7,890 bases of DNA from JANNSW01 sp031431235 (GTDB lineage Bacteria; Pseudomonadota; Alphaproteobacteria; Rhizobiales; Hyphomicrobiaceae). Shown in pieces: positions 1 through 6,511 of this stretch. The notes below the pieces were generated by a model. That model was not told where the DNA came from. It did no database searches and saw nothing but the letters and a program-made list of their open reading frames with translations. Within the stretch, counting starts at the first letter, position 1. Every line of letters starts with the position of its first letter. The stretch spans positions 1-7,890 of the forward strand of contig JANPDA010000477.1 in assembly GCA_031431235.1 (NCBI GenBank), written 5' to 3'. Made by a program: the position numbers and the translations under genes.

Positions 1-33
1 GGCGTGGTGGTGCCGATGTCCGAAGCATCCTAA
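1..33 (+). CDS. Possible C-terminal end of an upstream gene (partial)
   Basis: The first forward frame is open from the window edge and reads GVVVPMSEAS followed by TAA at 31-33. Eight of its ten sense codons end in G or C, as in the real genes here, and the stop is followed at once by an A/T-rich stretch, which fits a gene end. Ten residues are too few to name a family. The other two forward frames are also open here for a short way, so this is only a plausible reading. Confidence 0.3.
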   Translation, partial: GVVVPMSEAS

Positions 34-40
34 AAAAATG

Positions 41-49
41 TGTTATTAC
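41..49 (+). promoter_or_regulatory. Possible extended -10 element in A/T-rich patch
   Basis: The segment 31-60 is clearly A/T-rich in a GC-rich surrounding. It holds TGTTATTAC, which matches an extended -10 element (TG, one base, then TATTAC, four of six to consensus). No good -35 hexamer lies at the right distance. If used, it would give a leader of about 90 nt before the start at 147. A TTGACT at 70-75 was also seen but lacks a partner -10. Confidence 0.2.
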
Positions 50-146
50 AATGGCTTGATTGTCGATTCTTGACTTCGACTTACGACACTTTCCAGCATT
101 GCGCCCGCTCGCTACTGTGCAGGCCGGCAATGGCCCGGAGGCTGGC

Positions 147-1265
147 ATGAAGCTCACAGTTGGCACCTTCAACGTCGAGAACCTGATGTCGCGGATCGAC
201 TACGCGAGCCCCGAGCGCCCGGAGCACGAGGAGCCGGAGATGTTGCTGTACGGCCTGATCGGCTCGGATGACTACCGCATCCTGAAAGCGGCGCTCACCC
301 TCGGGAAGGCCGACGACATCCGCCAGATCACGGCGCAAGCGATCGACGAGCTCGATGCCGACATCCTGTGCCTGCAGGAGGTCGCGAGCCTCGACGTGCT
401 CGACCGTTTCAACGAGCAATATCTGCGTAAAACCCCGCGCGGCGCCTACACCCACACCTATCTGATCGAAGGCAATGATCGCCGCGGCATCGACGTGGCC
501 GTGATGGCGCGCGAGCCGTTCCCGGTGAGCGTGCGCTCGCACCGCCAGATGAAAGTGAAGGACCTCACGCAACTCGATCAGTGGCGCCAGCGTGTGGGAC
601 CCGACCTCAACGAGTACAACGACCGCAACCCCGACCGGCTCGAGCGCACCGTCTTCAATCGCGATTGCCTGGAGATCCGTCTCGAGGTGCCGGGCGCCGC
701 GCTGACGGTCTTCAACTGCCACTTCAAGTCGATGGGACCCGATCGCCGCCGCACCAGGAGCGAACGCCTGATCGAGGCGATGGCCGTGCGCCAGATCGTC
801 GAGGAGCGCTTCCCCGATCCCGCCACGGCGCAATGGCTCATTGTCGGCGATCTCAACGATCACGATGAGCAGATCCTGGTGCGGCCGTTGCGTGCATCCC
901 CAGGTCCGCTCGCCCAGGGCGAGGAGAAGCGGGGCCAGTTCGCATTGCGGCGCGAGGCGGCAGGCGACAGCGGGCTCTTGCCGTTGACCGAGAAGGGCTT
1001 TGCCGAGAGCCTGATCCGGCGGCTGCCCGACCCCTTCGAGCGCTGGACCCACTACTGGGCCGAAGGCAATGCGTTCTCCGCGCTCGATCACATGCTGGCC
1101 TCGCGCCGCCTCGCCGAGCGCAACCGCGGAGCAACCCCACAGGTCGTACGCCGCGGCTTGCCATATCGGGTGCCGGGGCTCGACGTGGCGCGCTATCCCA
1201 GGGTCGGCTGGGACCGGCCGAAAGCGAGCGATCATTGCCCGGTGGCGATCGAGATCGAGGTTTGA
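147..1265 (+). CDS. Endonuclease/exonuclease/phosphatase (EEP) family protein
   Basis: A 372-residue metal-dependent phosphoesterase of the EEP fold (the DNase I / exonuclease III / inositol-phosphatase superfamily). The conserved blocks appear in order: the N-terminal FNVENL (residues 8-13), LQEV with the metal-binding Glu78, GIDVAVM (114-120), NCHFKS with His192, GDLND (234-238, Asp235 and Asn237), LDHM with Asp314, and the terminal SDHCP with Asp362-His363. All expected catalytic positions are therefore present. The gap between the first Asn and Glu78 is longer than usual, and there are charged insertions around 20-60 and 245-300. No signal peptide is visible, so it is probably cytoplasmic. 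The ATG at 147 was chosen because GGAGG at 137-141 sits 5 nt before it and the motif-bearing sequence begins there. A TTG at 60 would add 29 unconserved residues. Family members cleave DNA, RNA, phospholipids or inositol phosphates, and the substrate cannot be told here. It stands alone and converges on the ureohydrolase gene. Confidence 0.85.
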   Translation: MKLTVGTFNVENLMSRIDYASPERPEHEEPEMLLYGLIGSDDYRILKAALTLGKADDIRQITAQAIDELDADILCLQEVASLDVLDRFNEQYLRKTPRGAYTHTYLIEGNDRRGIDVAVMAREPFPVSVRSHRQMKVKDLTQLDQWRQRVGPDLNEYNDRNPDRLERTVFNRDCLEIRLEVPGAALTVFNCHFKSMGPDRRRTRSERLIEAMAVRQIVEERFPDPATAQWLIVGDLNDHDEQILVRPLRASPGPLAQGEEKRGQFALRREAAGDSGLLPLTEKGFAESLIRRLPDPFERWTHYWAEGNAFSALDHMLASRRLAERNRGATPQVVRRGLPYRVPGLDVARYPRVGWDRPKASDHCPVAIEIEV

Positions 1266-1282
1266 ACGGGTGTCAGGCAACC

Positions 1283-1302
1283 GTCACCTTGAGTCACCTT
1301 GA
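1283..1302. repeat. Perfect 10-bp tandem duplication at a gene end
   Basis: GTCACCTTGA occurs twice in direct succession. The array lies in the 28-bp gap between two converging genes and covers the last codons and stop of the reverse-strand ureohydrolase gene. The stop lies within the gene-proximal copy (on the reverse strand TCA AGG TGA), so losing one copy would not change the protein. Confidence 0.8.
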
Positions 1303-2307
1303 CGACCCCACCCGCTCCGCGATCATCGCGATCATCTCGAACATCACGGCGGCAGCCACCATCGCCGTGATGTTGTTGGGAGAATCCTTGGTCGGCATCA
1401 GGCAGACGACATCGCCGCCGATGATGTCGAGGCCGCGCAAGCTCCGCACCAGCTTGACCGCCTCGTTCATGCGGAAACCTTCGATGCCCGCCTCGATATT
1501 GGAGACGGCCGGCGCGACGGTCGGATCGAGGCAATCGAGATCGAAGGTGATGTAGACGGGCGCTTCCCCGATCCGCCGCTTGATGATCTCGACACACTTG
1601 TCGGAGCCAAGCTCATGATAGCGGTCGATGTCGATCACCTCATAGCCGAGCCGGCGGGAGATATCGAGCCAGCCGAGCGTTCGCGTGTTGCCGCGCAGGC
1701 CGATCTGCACGCTCTTGCTCGCATCCACATGCCCCTCGTGCACGAGATAGCTCGCCCAATGGGCAGCCGACTTCTTCGCGCCCAGCCAGTGCTCGAGGTT
1801 CTCATAGCAGTCGGTGTGGGCATCCAGGTGCAGGAGGGCCGCCTTCTTGCCCCCGGTCAGCTTGGAGCCCTTGCCGGCGAGGCCCTGCAGGATGCCCCCG
1901 GTGATGCCGTGATCGCCCCCGATCGAGACCGCGCGCGTGCCCGCAGCCGCGATCTTCCTGTAGAACTCCGTCATCCGCTCGACGCACAGCTCGTTCGCCA
2001 TCGCTTCGGGAAACGGCACGTCGCCGAGGTCGTGGATGTGCGCGAGCGACCAGGGATCGATGCCGAAATGATTGTGCATGCGCCGGTTGTTGGCCGAGAC
2101 GTGGCGCACGGCGCGCGGTCCCAGGTGCTGGTCGCGCTCGGTGGAGCCATTGCCTGACGAGTGCGGCACGCCGACGAGGGCGATATCGCACTTCTCCGGA
2201 TCTGGCTCGTAGGGGCAGCGGAACAGTGTCGGCACGCCCCACCAATAGAACGTATCCATCATACGCTCGGGCGAAAAGGCTTCGGTTGCTTGCGGTTTCC
2301 TGGCCAT
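1294..2307 (-). CDS. Arginase/agmatinase superfamily (ureohydrolase-like) hydrolase, atypical active site
   Basis: A 337-residue enzyme of the ureohydrolase superfamily, whose known members split guanidino or formimino compounds with a two-manganese centre. Visible motifs are GVPHSSGN (46-53), IGGDHG with His133, LDAHTD with Asp162, His164 and Asp166, and FDLDCLDP with Asp256 and Asp258. These are all six classical metal ligands. His183 is a candidate for the proton-shuttle histidine. Two parts are unusual. The loop after DP reads PAVSNIEAG, where agmatinases have PGTGTPExGG. The motif usually read as DVVEVxP is DVVCLMP, so Cys302 replaces the glutamate that grips the guanidinium group (Glu277 of rat arginase). 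I therefore do not call it agmatinase or arginase; the substrate is unknown. The ATG at 2307 is supported by GGGAGGG at 2313-2319, 5 nt upstream. It starts 19 nt after the stop of the MFS gene and is very likely cotranscribed with it. Confidence 0.88.
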   Translation of the reverse strand: MARKPQATEAFSPERMMDTFYWWGVPTLFRCPYEPDPEKCDIALVGVPHSSGNGSTERDQHLGPRAVRHVSANNRRMHNHFGIDPWSLAHIHDLGDVPFPEAMANELCVERMTEFYRKIAAAGTRAVSIGGDHGITGGILQGLAGKGSKLTGGKKAALLHLDAHTDCYENLEHWLGAKKSAAHWASYLVHEGHVDASKSVQIGLRGNTRTLGWLDISRRLGYEVIDIDRYHELGSDKCVEIIKRRIGEAPVYITFDLDCLDPTVAPAVSNIEAGIEGFRMNEAVKLVRSLRGLDIIGGDVVCLMPTKDSPNNITAMVAAAVMFEMIAMIAERVGSSR

Positions 2308-2326
2308 GGGTTCCCTCCCTTCGAAG

Positions 2327-3541
2327 CTAAGCGGGGTAGCGCCTGATTGCGAGACAGCTGGCGGCGGACAATGCCCAGCAGACGCTGAGCGCGATCGTCA
2401 TGGCGAGCCGGCTGTCGGCTTCGTAGAGGCCGACCGTCGAGGTGATCGCCGCCGCGACGACCATCTGCACGGCGCCGGTAACGCCCGAGGCGGAGCCGGC
2501 GAGATCCGGCTTCACGCTCATCGCGCCGACGGTCGCCGAGGGCATCGTCACGCCGTTCGAGAAGGTGACGAACATCATCGGAAAGAAGATCGCTGCCGGA
2601 TGTGCCCAGCCGAGCAACAGCCAGAAGAGGACGATGCCGGCGCCCGAGCAGATGACACCGAGCCCGATCATGCCGGCTGGTCCGATCCGGCGCGAGCAGC
2701 GCCCAGAGACGAAATTGCCGCTCATGTAGCCAGCCGACATCATCAGGAAGTAGAGACCATAGTCGGTCTGTGGGCGGCCCATCACCTTCTCGACCACGAA
2801 GGGGGCAACGCCGATGAAGGCGAAGAACATCCCCGACGCGAAGGACGAAGCGCCCGTATAGCCCCAGAACAGGGGAACGGTGAAGAGCGAGCGGCCTTCG
2901 CCGAGGATTGTGCCGAGGGAGCGGCCGCTGCCGGCGAGCGGATTTGTCTCGGCGAGCCGGTGCGCGGCCAGCCCGAGCAGCACCAGCCCGATCGCCGAGA
3001 TCAGCGCGAAGATCCAGCGCCAGCCCACGTGCTCGGCCATGTACGCGCCGGTAACGGAGGCGACCATCGGCGCCAGCATCATGGCCATTACCATGTAGCT
3101 GATGACGGTGGTGGCGGTCGCGCGGTCGTGGGTGTCGTGCACGATCGTGCGCGACAGCACAAAGCTCATGGCACCCCCGCCCGCCTGCAGCACCCGCCCG
3201 AGAATGACGATCGCGGGCGAGGGCGCGAGTGCGGAGACGAGGCTGCCGAGCGAGAACAAGGTGAGGCCAACGAGGATCATGGGACGCCGGCCGAAGCTGT
3301 CCGACAGCGGTCCGGCGACGAGCTGGGCAGCGCCAAAAGCGATGAGCGCGAGCGTCAGTATGAGCTGGACGACGGAGTAGGCGACGCCGAACTGGTCCGC
3401 GATGCCGGGCATCGCCGGGTTGATGGCATTGAGCGCGAACGGGCTTGCCGAGGTGAGCAGCACGAGCAGCAGGAAAGGCGGCGGCGCTGCGCCCGCGCGC
3501 GTCGTCCGGTCCTCGGCGATCTTGGTCCCAACAGCGGTCAT
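2327..3541 (-). CDS. MFS multidrug exporter, Bcr/CflA-like
   Basis: A 404-residue inner-membrane transporter of the major facilitator superfamily with about 12 hydrophobic segments. The N-terminal NPAMPGIADQFGV (41-53) resembles the opening of the Bcr/CflA drug:H+ antiporters. The loop between helices 2 and 3 carries the MFS signature GPLSDSFGRRP (77-87). A further conserved stretch, AEHVGWRWIF (169-178), lies after helix 5. Length and motif order fit that family. By family knowledge it would export small molecules at the expense of the proton gradient, but the cargo is unknown. The ATG at 3541 has AAGGA at 3549-3553 seven nt before it. The reading frame runs open further upstream to 3913, but that part overlaps the heme A synthase gene and its translation is not transporter-like. 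The close spacing to the ureohydrolase suggests a shared metabolite or a common regulation. The nearest upstream gene on the same strand ends 121 bp away, so the pair may have its own promoter in that gap. Confidence 0.9.
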   Translation of the reverse strand: MTAVGTKIAEDRTTRAGAAPPPFLLLVLLTSASPFALNAINPAMPGIADQFGVAYSVVQLILTLALIAFGAAQLVAGPLSDSFGRRPMILVGLTLFSLGSLVSALAPSPAIVILGRVLQAGGGAMSFVLSRTIVHDTHDRATATTVISYMVMAMMLAPMVASVTGAYMAEHVGWRWIFALISAIGLVLLGLAAHRLAETNPLAGSGRSLGTILGEGRSLFTVPLFWGYTGASSFASGMFFAFIGVAPFVVEKVMGRPQTDYGLYFLMMSAGYMSGNFVSGRCSRRIGPAGMIGLGVICSGAGIVLFWLLLGWAHPAAIFFPMMFVTFSNGVTMPSATVGAMSVKPDLAGSASGVTGAVQMVVAAAITSTVGLYEADSRLAMTIALSVCWALSAASCLAIRRYPA

Positions 3542-3662
3542 GGCGCCATCCTTGGCACGCGCCGTCCGCGCGGAAAAGGGGAGGAACGGCGGGGCTGACC
3601 GCCAACACATGATGGCCGGTCGAGACCCAGCCTGATCAGGAGGGCTCACCACAATCCCGTCG
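3542..3662. other. Short intergenic region upstream of the MFS-ureohydrolase pair
   Basis: This gap lies between the stop of heme A synthase and the start of the exporter. It holds the exporter's ribosome-binding site (AAGGA on the reverse strand, 3549-3553) and a small hairpin, GGCGG/CCGCC (3588-3592 with 3599-3603). The hairpin is not followed by a U-run in either direction, so I do not call a terminator. No convincing promoter hexamers were found by eye. Confidence 0.4.
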
Positions 3663-4748
3663 TCAGGCCTGCTGGAGGACGGGGCGATGAGTTGGAGCCG
3701 CAGCCCGCCTCGCCGCCACCAGATCGTGCCGATGCCACAGTGCGATCGCGAGCACGATGAATGCGCCGGCCTGATGCAGCAGACCCAGCCCGATCGGGAC
3801 GGCGGCAAGCAGCGTCGCGATGCCAATGCCGATCTGAATGAGGACCGCGGCACTGAGCAGCACCGCACCGCGCGCGGCGATCGCTGAATTGCGTGTGAGC
3901 ACCAGCACGGCATGCCCCAGCGCCCATGCAGCGATCAGATAGGCGAGCATGCGGTGATCGAACTGGACGGTCGCCACGTTCTCGAACAGGTTCAGATACC
4001 AGGGCGACATGGCGAAGAGCCCGTCGGGAACGAATTGACCATCCATCAGCGGCCAGGTGTTGTGCGAGAGCCCGGCGTCCAGCCCCGCGACAAAGGCGCC
4101 GAGCACGATCTGCAGATAGATGGCCACGATGAGGCCTGCGGCGGAGCGAGCGATCCAGGGATGTGGGCCGGTCGGATCGTCGGCCTCGGGGGCCGGGCTG
4201 TGGTCGAGCGCCAGCCAGAGTGCGAGCGCAAAGATCAGCACCGCGATCGCCAGATGCAGCGCCAGCCGGTACTGGCTCACGTCGACCCGGTCGACGAGGC
4301 CCGACTGCACCATGAACCAGCCGGCGAAGCCCTGCAGGCCGCCGAGCGCAAACAACCCGATGCACTTCCAGGCGAGCGCGCCGCGGATCTGCCCGCGCCA
4401 CCAGAGACAAGCGAGCGGCAGCAGAAACGCGACCCCGATCAGCCGGCCGAGCAGCCGGTGCGCCCATTCCCACCAGTAGATCGCCTTGAAGGCGTCCAGG
4501 CTCATGCCCTGGTTGACGATGGCGTATTCGGGGATCGCCCGATACTTGGCGAAGGCCTGCTGCCAGTCGGCGTCGGACCAGGGTGGGATGGCGCCGAGGA
4601 GGGGCTGCCATTCGGTGATCGAGAGGCCCGAATCGGTGAGCCGCGTCGCCGCGCCGACGATCGCCATTGCCAATACGAGGCCGGAGATCGCGAGCAACCA
4701 AAGGCGGACCGCGGCATTCGAAGCGGTGGTGGGAGCTCGAGTCGACAT
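3663..4748 (-). CDS. ctaA: Heme A synthase, COX15/CtaA type 2
   Basis: A 361-residue inner-membrane enzyme that oxidises the C8 methyl of heme O to a formyl group, giving heme A for aa3-type cytochrome c oxidase. It has eight hydrophobic segments and the family blocks TRLTDSGLSITEWQP (35-49), GAIPP (52-56), NQGMSLDAFKAIYWWEW-AHR (79-98), QSGLVDRVDVSQYRLALH (148-165), GLDAGLSHNTWPLMDG (222-237), VQFDHRMLAY (261-270) and GLLHQAG (322-328). The four expected histidine ligands are present: His97, His165, His265 and His325. This is the alphaproteobacterial/mitochondrial COX15 form; I see none of the loop cysteine pairs of the Bacillus form. The start is uncertain. The ATG at 4748 gives a usual length but has a poor ribosome-binding site. 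A TTG at 4784 would add 12 residues and follows GAGAGGG. The gene is divergent from the DUF2842 gene, with which it shares an upstream region, and is followed by the MFS gene on the same strand. Confidence 0.93.
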   Translation of the reverse strand: MSTRAPTTASNAAVRLWLLAISGLVLAMAIVGAATRLTDSGLSITEWQPLLGAIPPWSDADWQQAFAKYRAIPEYAIVNQGMSLDAFKAIYWWEWAHRLLGRLIGVAFLLPLACLWWRGQIRGALAWKCIGLFALGGLQGFAGWFMVQSGLVDRVDVSQYRLALHLAIAVLIFALALWLALDHSPAPEADDPTGPHPWIARSAAGLIVAIYLQIVLGAFVAGLDAGLSHNTWPLMDGQFVPDGLFAMSPWYLNLFENVATVQFDHRMLAYLIAAWALGHAVLVLTRNSAIAARGAVLLSAAVLIQIGIGIATLLAAVPIGLGLLHQAGAFIVLAIALWHRHDLVAARRAAAPTHRPVLQQA

Positions 4749-4860
4749 GGGCAACTCAATAGCGCTCGGCGCACGCCCGCTCAATGCGCCCTCTCAGCAC
4801 GGCAGAGGATGCGACCTCGCGCGCATTTCCAGTAGGATGGGTGTCGCCTATGGTTGCGCC
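4749..4860. promoter_or_regulatory. Divergent intergenic region between heme A synthase and DUF2842
   Basis: These 112 bp must carry the promoters or leaders of both divergent genes if both start codons are right. No strong -35/-10 pair or palindromic operator could be picked out by eye. The region is also open in one forward frame, but that extension has no family-like sequence. Confidence 0.4.
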
Positions 4861-5079
4861 ATGCACATTCGCACCCGCAAGCTCATCGGCACCATCGTGC
4901 TCGTCGCCTTCGTCGTGGTCTACCTGCTGATCGCCATGGCGGTGACTGCGGTCTGGCTGCCGGGCAGCCCGATCGCGCTGCAGCTCCTCGGCTACGCAAC
5001 GGCCGGGCTGCTGTGGATCGTTCCGGCAGGCGTGATCATTCGGTGGATGTCGCGCAACCCGCAGGCGGTCGCAAGCTGA
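4861..5079 (+). CDS. DUF2842 small membrane protein
   Basis: A 72-residue protein matching the DUF2842 family as I know it from Alphaproteobacteria: a basic start MHIRTRKLIGT, a first membrane segment at about 8-32, a short turn with PGSP (34-37), a second membrane segment at about 41-61 with the characteristic GLLWIVPAG, and a basic IIRWMSR end. Its function is unknown. Two helices with positive termini suggest a small inner-membrane protein. The ATG at 4861 was chosen because the family begins with this basic motif. An in-frame ATG at 4837 would add eight residues, and neither start has a clear ribosome-binding site at the right distance (GGATGGG at 4835-4840 is about 20 nt away). A leaderless or weakly initiated message is possible. 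It is divergent from heme A synthase and converges with the deacetylase gene, with only 15 nt between the two stops, which leaves no room for a normal hairpin terminator. Confidence 0.85.
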   Translation: MHIRTRKLIGTIVLVAFVVVYLLIAMAVTAVWLPGSPIALQLLGYATAGLLWIVPAGVIIRWMSRNPQAVAS

Positions 5080-5094
5080 CGGGGACACGCCTGG

Positions 5095-6150
5095 TCAGGC
5101 CGCGAGCACGCGGCGTCCCTTGTTCCACAGCAGCAAAGGCGCGCCCGACAGCAGCACGCTCAGATACTTCGTGCTCTGGTAGTCGCCGTTGAGCGAGACC
5201 CGCGGCAACGCCGTCGTGTGATCGGAATGCTCCGCGTAGAGGAGGCCCTTGCGGCTAGTGACGGCCGTCTTGAAGCCGAGCTCGCCGGCGATGCGGAACT
5301 CGCGTGCGCCGGCGCAGTCGATGGACCCATAGGGAAAGCTCAGGTGGACGGGCCGGCGGCCGAGCTCGCGGGCGAGCCGCTCGGCGCCGGTCTCGATCTC
5401 GCTGATGGCCTGGGATTCCGAGAGCTTGGCGAGCGCATAGTGCTGACTGGTATGGGCGCCGATGGTGACGAGGGGATCCTGGGCGAGTTGGCGAATCTCG
5501 TCCCAGCTCATCACCAGCTGGCTGAGCTCGTCGGCGTCATATCCGATGCCCCGGCACAGCTCACGCACCACGCTGCGCGCCTCGGTCTCCTCGATGCTGC
5601 GCAGCCAGCTGGTGATCTGATGATAGGTCCGAGCTTTCTCATCAGCCGTTGCCGAGCCGAAATTACGGACCGTGCCTTCCATCTTGATCGCGATCCGGTC
5701 GACCGATGCGATCACCTGCTCCAGCGCCAACCACCACAGGTCGGCCTTGCCGTCGGGGAAGGTGCCGGGGACGTAGATGGTGAACGGCAGCTCGTGCTTG
5801 CGAAAGATCGGATAGGCATGCTGCAGGTTGTCGCGGTAGCCGTCGTCGAACGTGAAGGCGGCAAAGGGACGATCGAAGGCGCCCTCGGTCAGTCGCCAAT
5901 GCAACTCGTCGAGCGAGACGATGTCGAAGCCGGCATGCTGCACGGCCAGGATCGCCTCCTCGAGGAACTCCGGGCTGACGCGTTGGCGCCAGTGGGCCTC
6001 GTCCTCCGCGCCGAGGTCGGGCGGCGAGACGTGATGCAGCATGAAGATCGCGCCGACGCCCCGGGTGATCCGAGCGAGCAGCCGGTGGCTGCCAGTGTAG
6101 TACATGGTGGCGAGCCCTGCCTTCAGCAGTCGTGTCGTTCGCCGGCTCAT
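5095..6150 (-). CDS. Polysaccharide deacetylase family protein (NodB homology domain, CE4)
   Basis: A 351-residue protein with a carbohydrate esterase 4 (NodB homology) domain. These enzymes remove N- or O-acetyl groups from sugars with a metal held by one Asp and two His. Seen here are the entry strand GAIFMLHHVSPP (34-45), motif 1 TFDDGYRDN (100-108, Asp102 as probable base and Asp103 as metal ligand), motif 2 GAHTSQH (231-237, His233 and His237) and motif 3 SFPYG (271-275). The catalytic set looks complete. About 125 residues separate motifs 1 and 2, more than in minimal NodB domains, and include a mostly helical, charged insert. There is no clear signal peptide, so a cytoplasmic or membrane-edge role on a glycolipid or polysaccharide precursor is possible. 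The ATG at 6150 is chosen because the MSRRTTRLLKAGL beginning fits family relatives I know. Its ribosome-binding site is only moderate (GGGAGAAG about 12 nt, GGAG 1 nt before). The frame extends to 6333, but that part is not family-like. Confidence 0.88.
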   Translation of the reverse strand: MSRRTTRLLKAGLATMYYTGSHRLLARITRGVGAIFMLHHVSPPDLGAEDEAHWRQRVSPEFLEEAILAVQHAGFDIVSLDELHWRLTEGAFDRPFAAFTFDDGYRDNLQHAYPIFRKHELPFTIYVPGTFPDGKADLWWLALEQVIASVDRIAIKMEGTVRNFGSATADEKARTYHQITSWLRSIEETEARSVVRELCRGIGYDADELSQLVMSWDEIRQLAQDPLVTIGAHTSQHYALAKLSESQAISEIETGAERLARELGRRPVHLSFPYGSIDCAGAREFRIAGELGFKTAVTSRKGLLYAEHSDHTTALPRVSLNGDYQSTKYLSVLLSGAPLLLWNKGRRVLAA

Positions 6151-6323
6151 GCTCCAGAGCTTCTCCCGCAGCGGCCGCCAGGGCGGCAGCCATCTCCCCC
6201 AGTCGCTTTCCCAAGCTCCGGTCGGACGAACCGATTGCCTATTGAGAGCTGCTGAGGATTGGCGGCGTTTGGCGCAGAACGCAACACGCTGGTCGGCGAT
6301 GGCCCTAGTTGGTTGGCCGCCTG

Positions 6324-6340
6324 GTGCCGGCATGCCGCAC
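6324..6340. promoter_or_regulatory. Near-palindrome, possible operator
   Basis: GTGCCGGCATGCCGCAC has the perfect 8-bp palindrome GGCATGCC at its centre, flanked by GTGC and GCAC arms that match if one extra C is allowed on the left. It lies between two divergent genes, where a regulator site would be expected. The size and symmetry fit a dimeric repressor site, but nothing else supports it. Confidence 0.25.
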
Positions 6341-6419
6341 TTTACCTGCCGACGCCAAACGAGAGCAGATTCGGTCGAACGGATTTTCGAGCCGATATCT
6401 CTTTCCGTTGCGGGCCGTC

Positions 6420-6453
6420 ACCCCGCCCTCCTGTCCACCCCGCCCTCCTGTCC
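6420..6453. repeat. Perfect 17-bp tandem duplication
   Basis: ACCCCGCCCTCCTGTCC occurs twice head to tail (6420-6436 and 6437-6453) with no mismatch, and a few bases of a third copy (ACC) follow. It lies in the leader region of the aldo/keto reductase gene, about 65 bp before its start codon. The identity of the copies points to a recent slippage or duplication. Confidence 0.9.
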
Positions 6454-6462
6454 ACCACGACC

Positions 6463-6491
6463 TTGCCTCGCTCCGGCCGGGCTCGTAGGCT
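6463..6491 (+). promoter_or_regulatory. Weak promoter candidate for the aldo/keto reductase
   Basis: TTGCCT (6463-6468) and TAGGCT (6486-6491) are 17 bp apart, the ideal spacing for a housekeeping sigma factor. They match the consensus at four and three of six positions. Transcription would begin near 6498, just before the ribosome-binding site. In GC-rich DNA such partial matches are common, so this is tentative. Confidence 0.22.
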
Positions 6492-6505
6492 CGGCGCCTC
6501 GCAAC

Positions 6506-6511
6506 AGGAGG
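6506..6511 (+). promoter_or_regulatory. Strong ribosome-binding site that fixes a TTG start
   Basis: AGGAGG stands six nt before the TTG at 6518-6520. This perfect match and spacing decides the start of the aldo/keto reductase. No in-frame ATG or GTG nearby would give the family's N-terminus. Confidence 0.85.

Noticed and set aside
81..1280. Long reverse-strand open frame of 399 codons opposite the EEP gene
   Set aside because: It mirrors a gene with clear catalytic motifs. Its translation is a composition-driven mix of Ala/Arg/Leu/His with no recognisable motif, a usual shadow in GC-rich DNA.
2306..3598. Long forward open frame of 430 codons opposite the MFS gene
   Set aside because: Its translation is an Arg/Glu/Asp/Gly-rich, repeat-like sequence without motifs, antisense to a well-supported transporter.
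3588..3603. GGCGG/CCGCC hairpin as terminator of heme A synthase
   Set aside because: The stem is only five pairs and is not followed by a U-run on the reverse strand.
3542..3913. N-terminal extension of the MFS frame to 528 residues
   Set aside because: The extension overlaps the 3' end of heme A synthase, is not transporter-like, and the ATG at 3541 has a good ribosome-binding site and gives normal family length.
3912..4835. Forward open frame of 307 codons opposite heme A synthase
   Set aside because: Heme A synthase has all four conserved histidines and family blocks. The opposite frame is Gln/Glu/Arg-rich without motifs.
4486..4860. N-terminal extension of the DUF2842 frame to 197 residues
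   Set aside because: Family members are about 70 residues and begin with the basic motif at 4861. The extension lies mostly antisense to heme A synthase.
5218..6255. Forward open frame of 345 codons opposite the deacetylase
   Set aside because: The reverse strand carries complete NodB motifs. This frame is a shadow with no motif.
6266..6361. Inverted 9-bp copies of CGTTTGGCG as ends of a small mobile element
   Set aside because: There is no target-site duplication, no coding content and no further terminal similarity. A single 9-bp match over this span can arise by chance.
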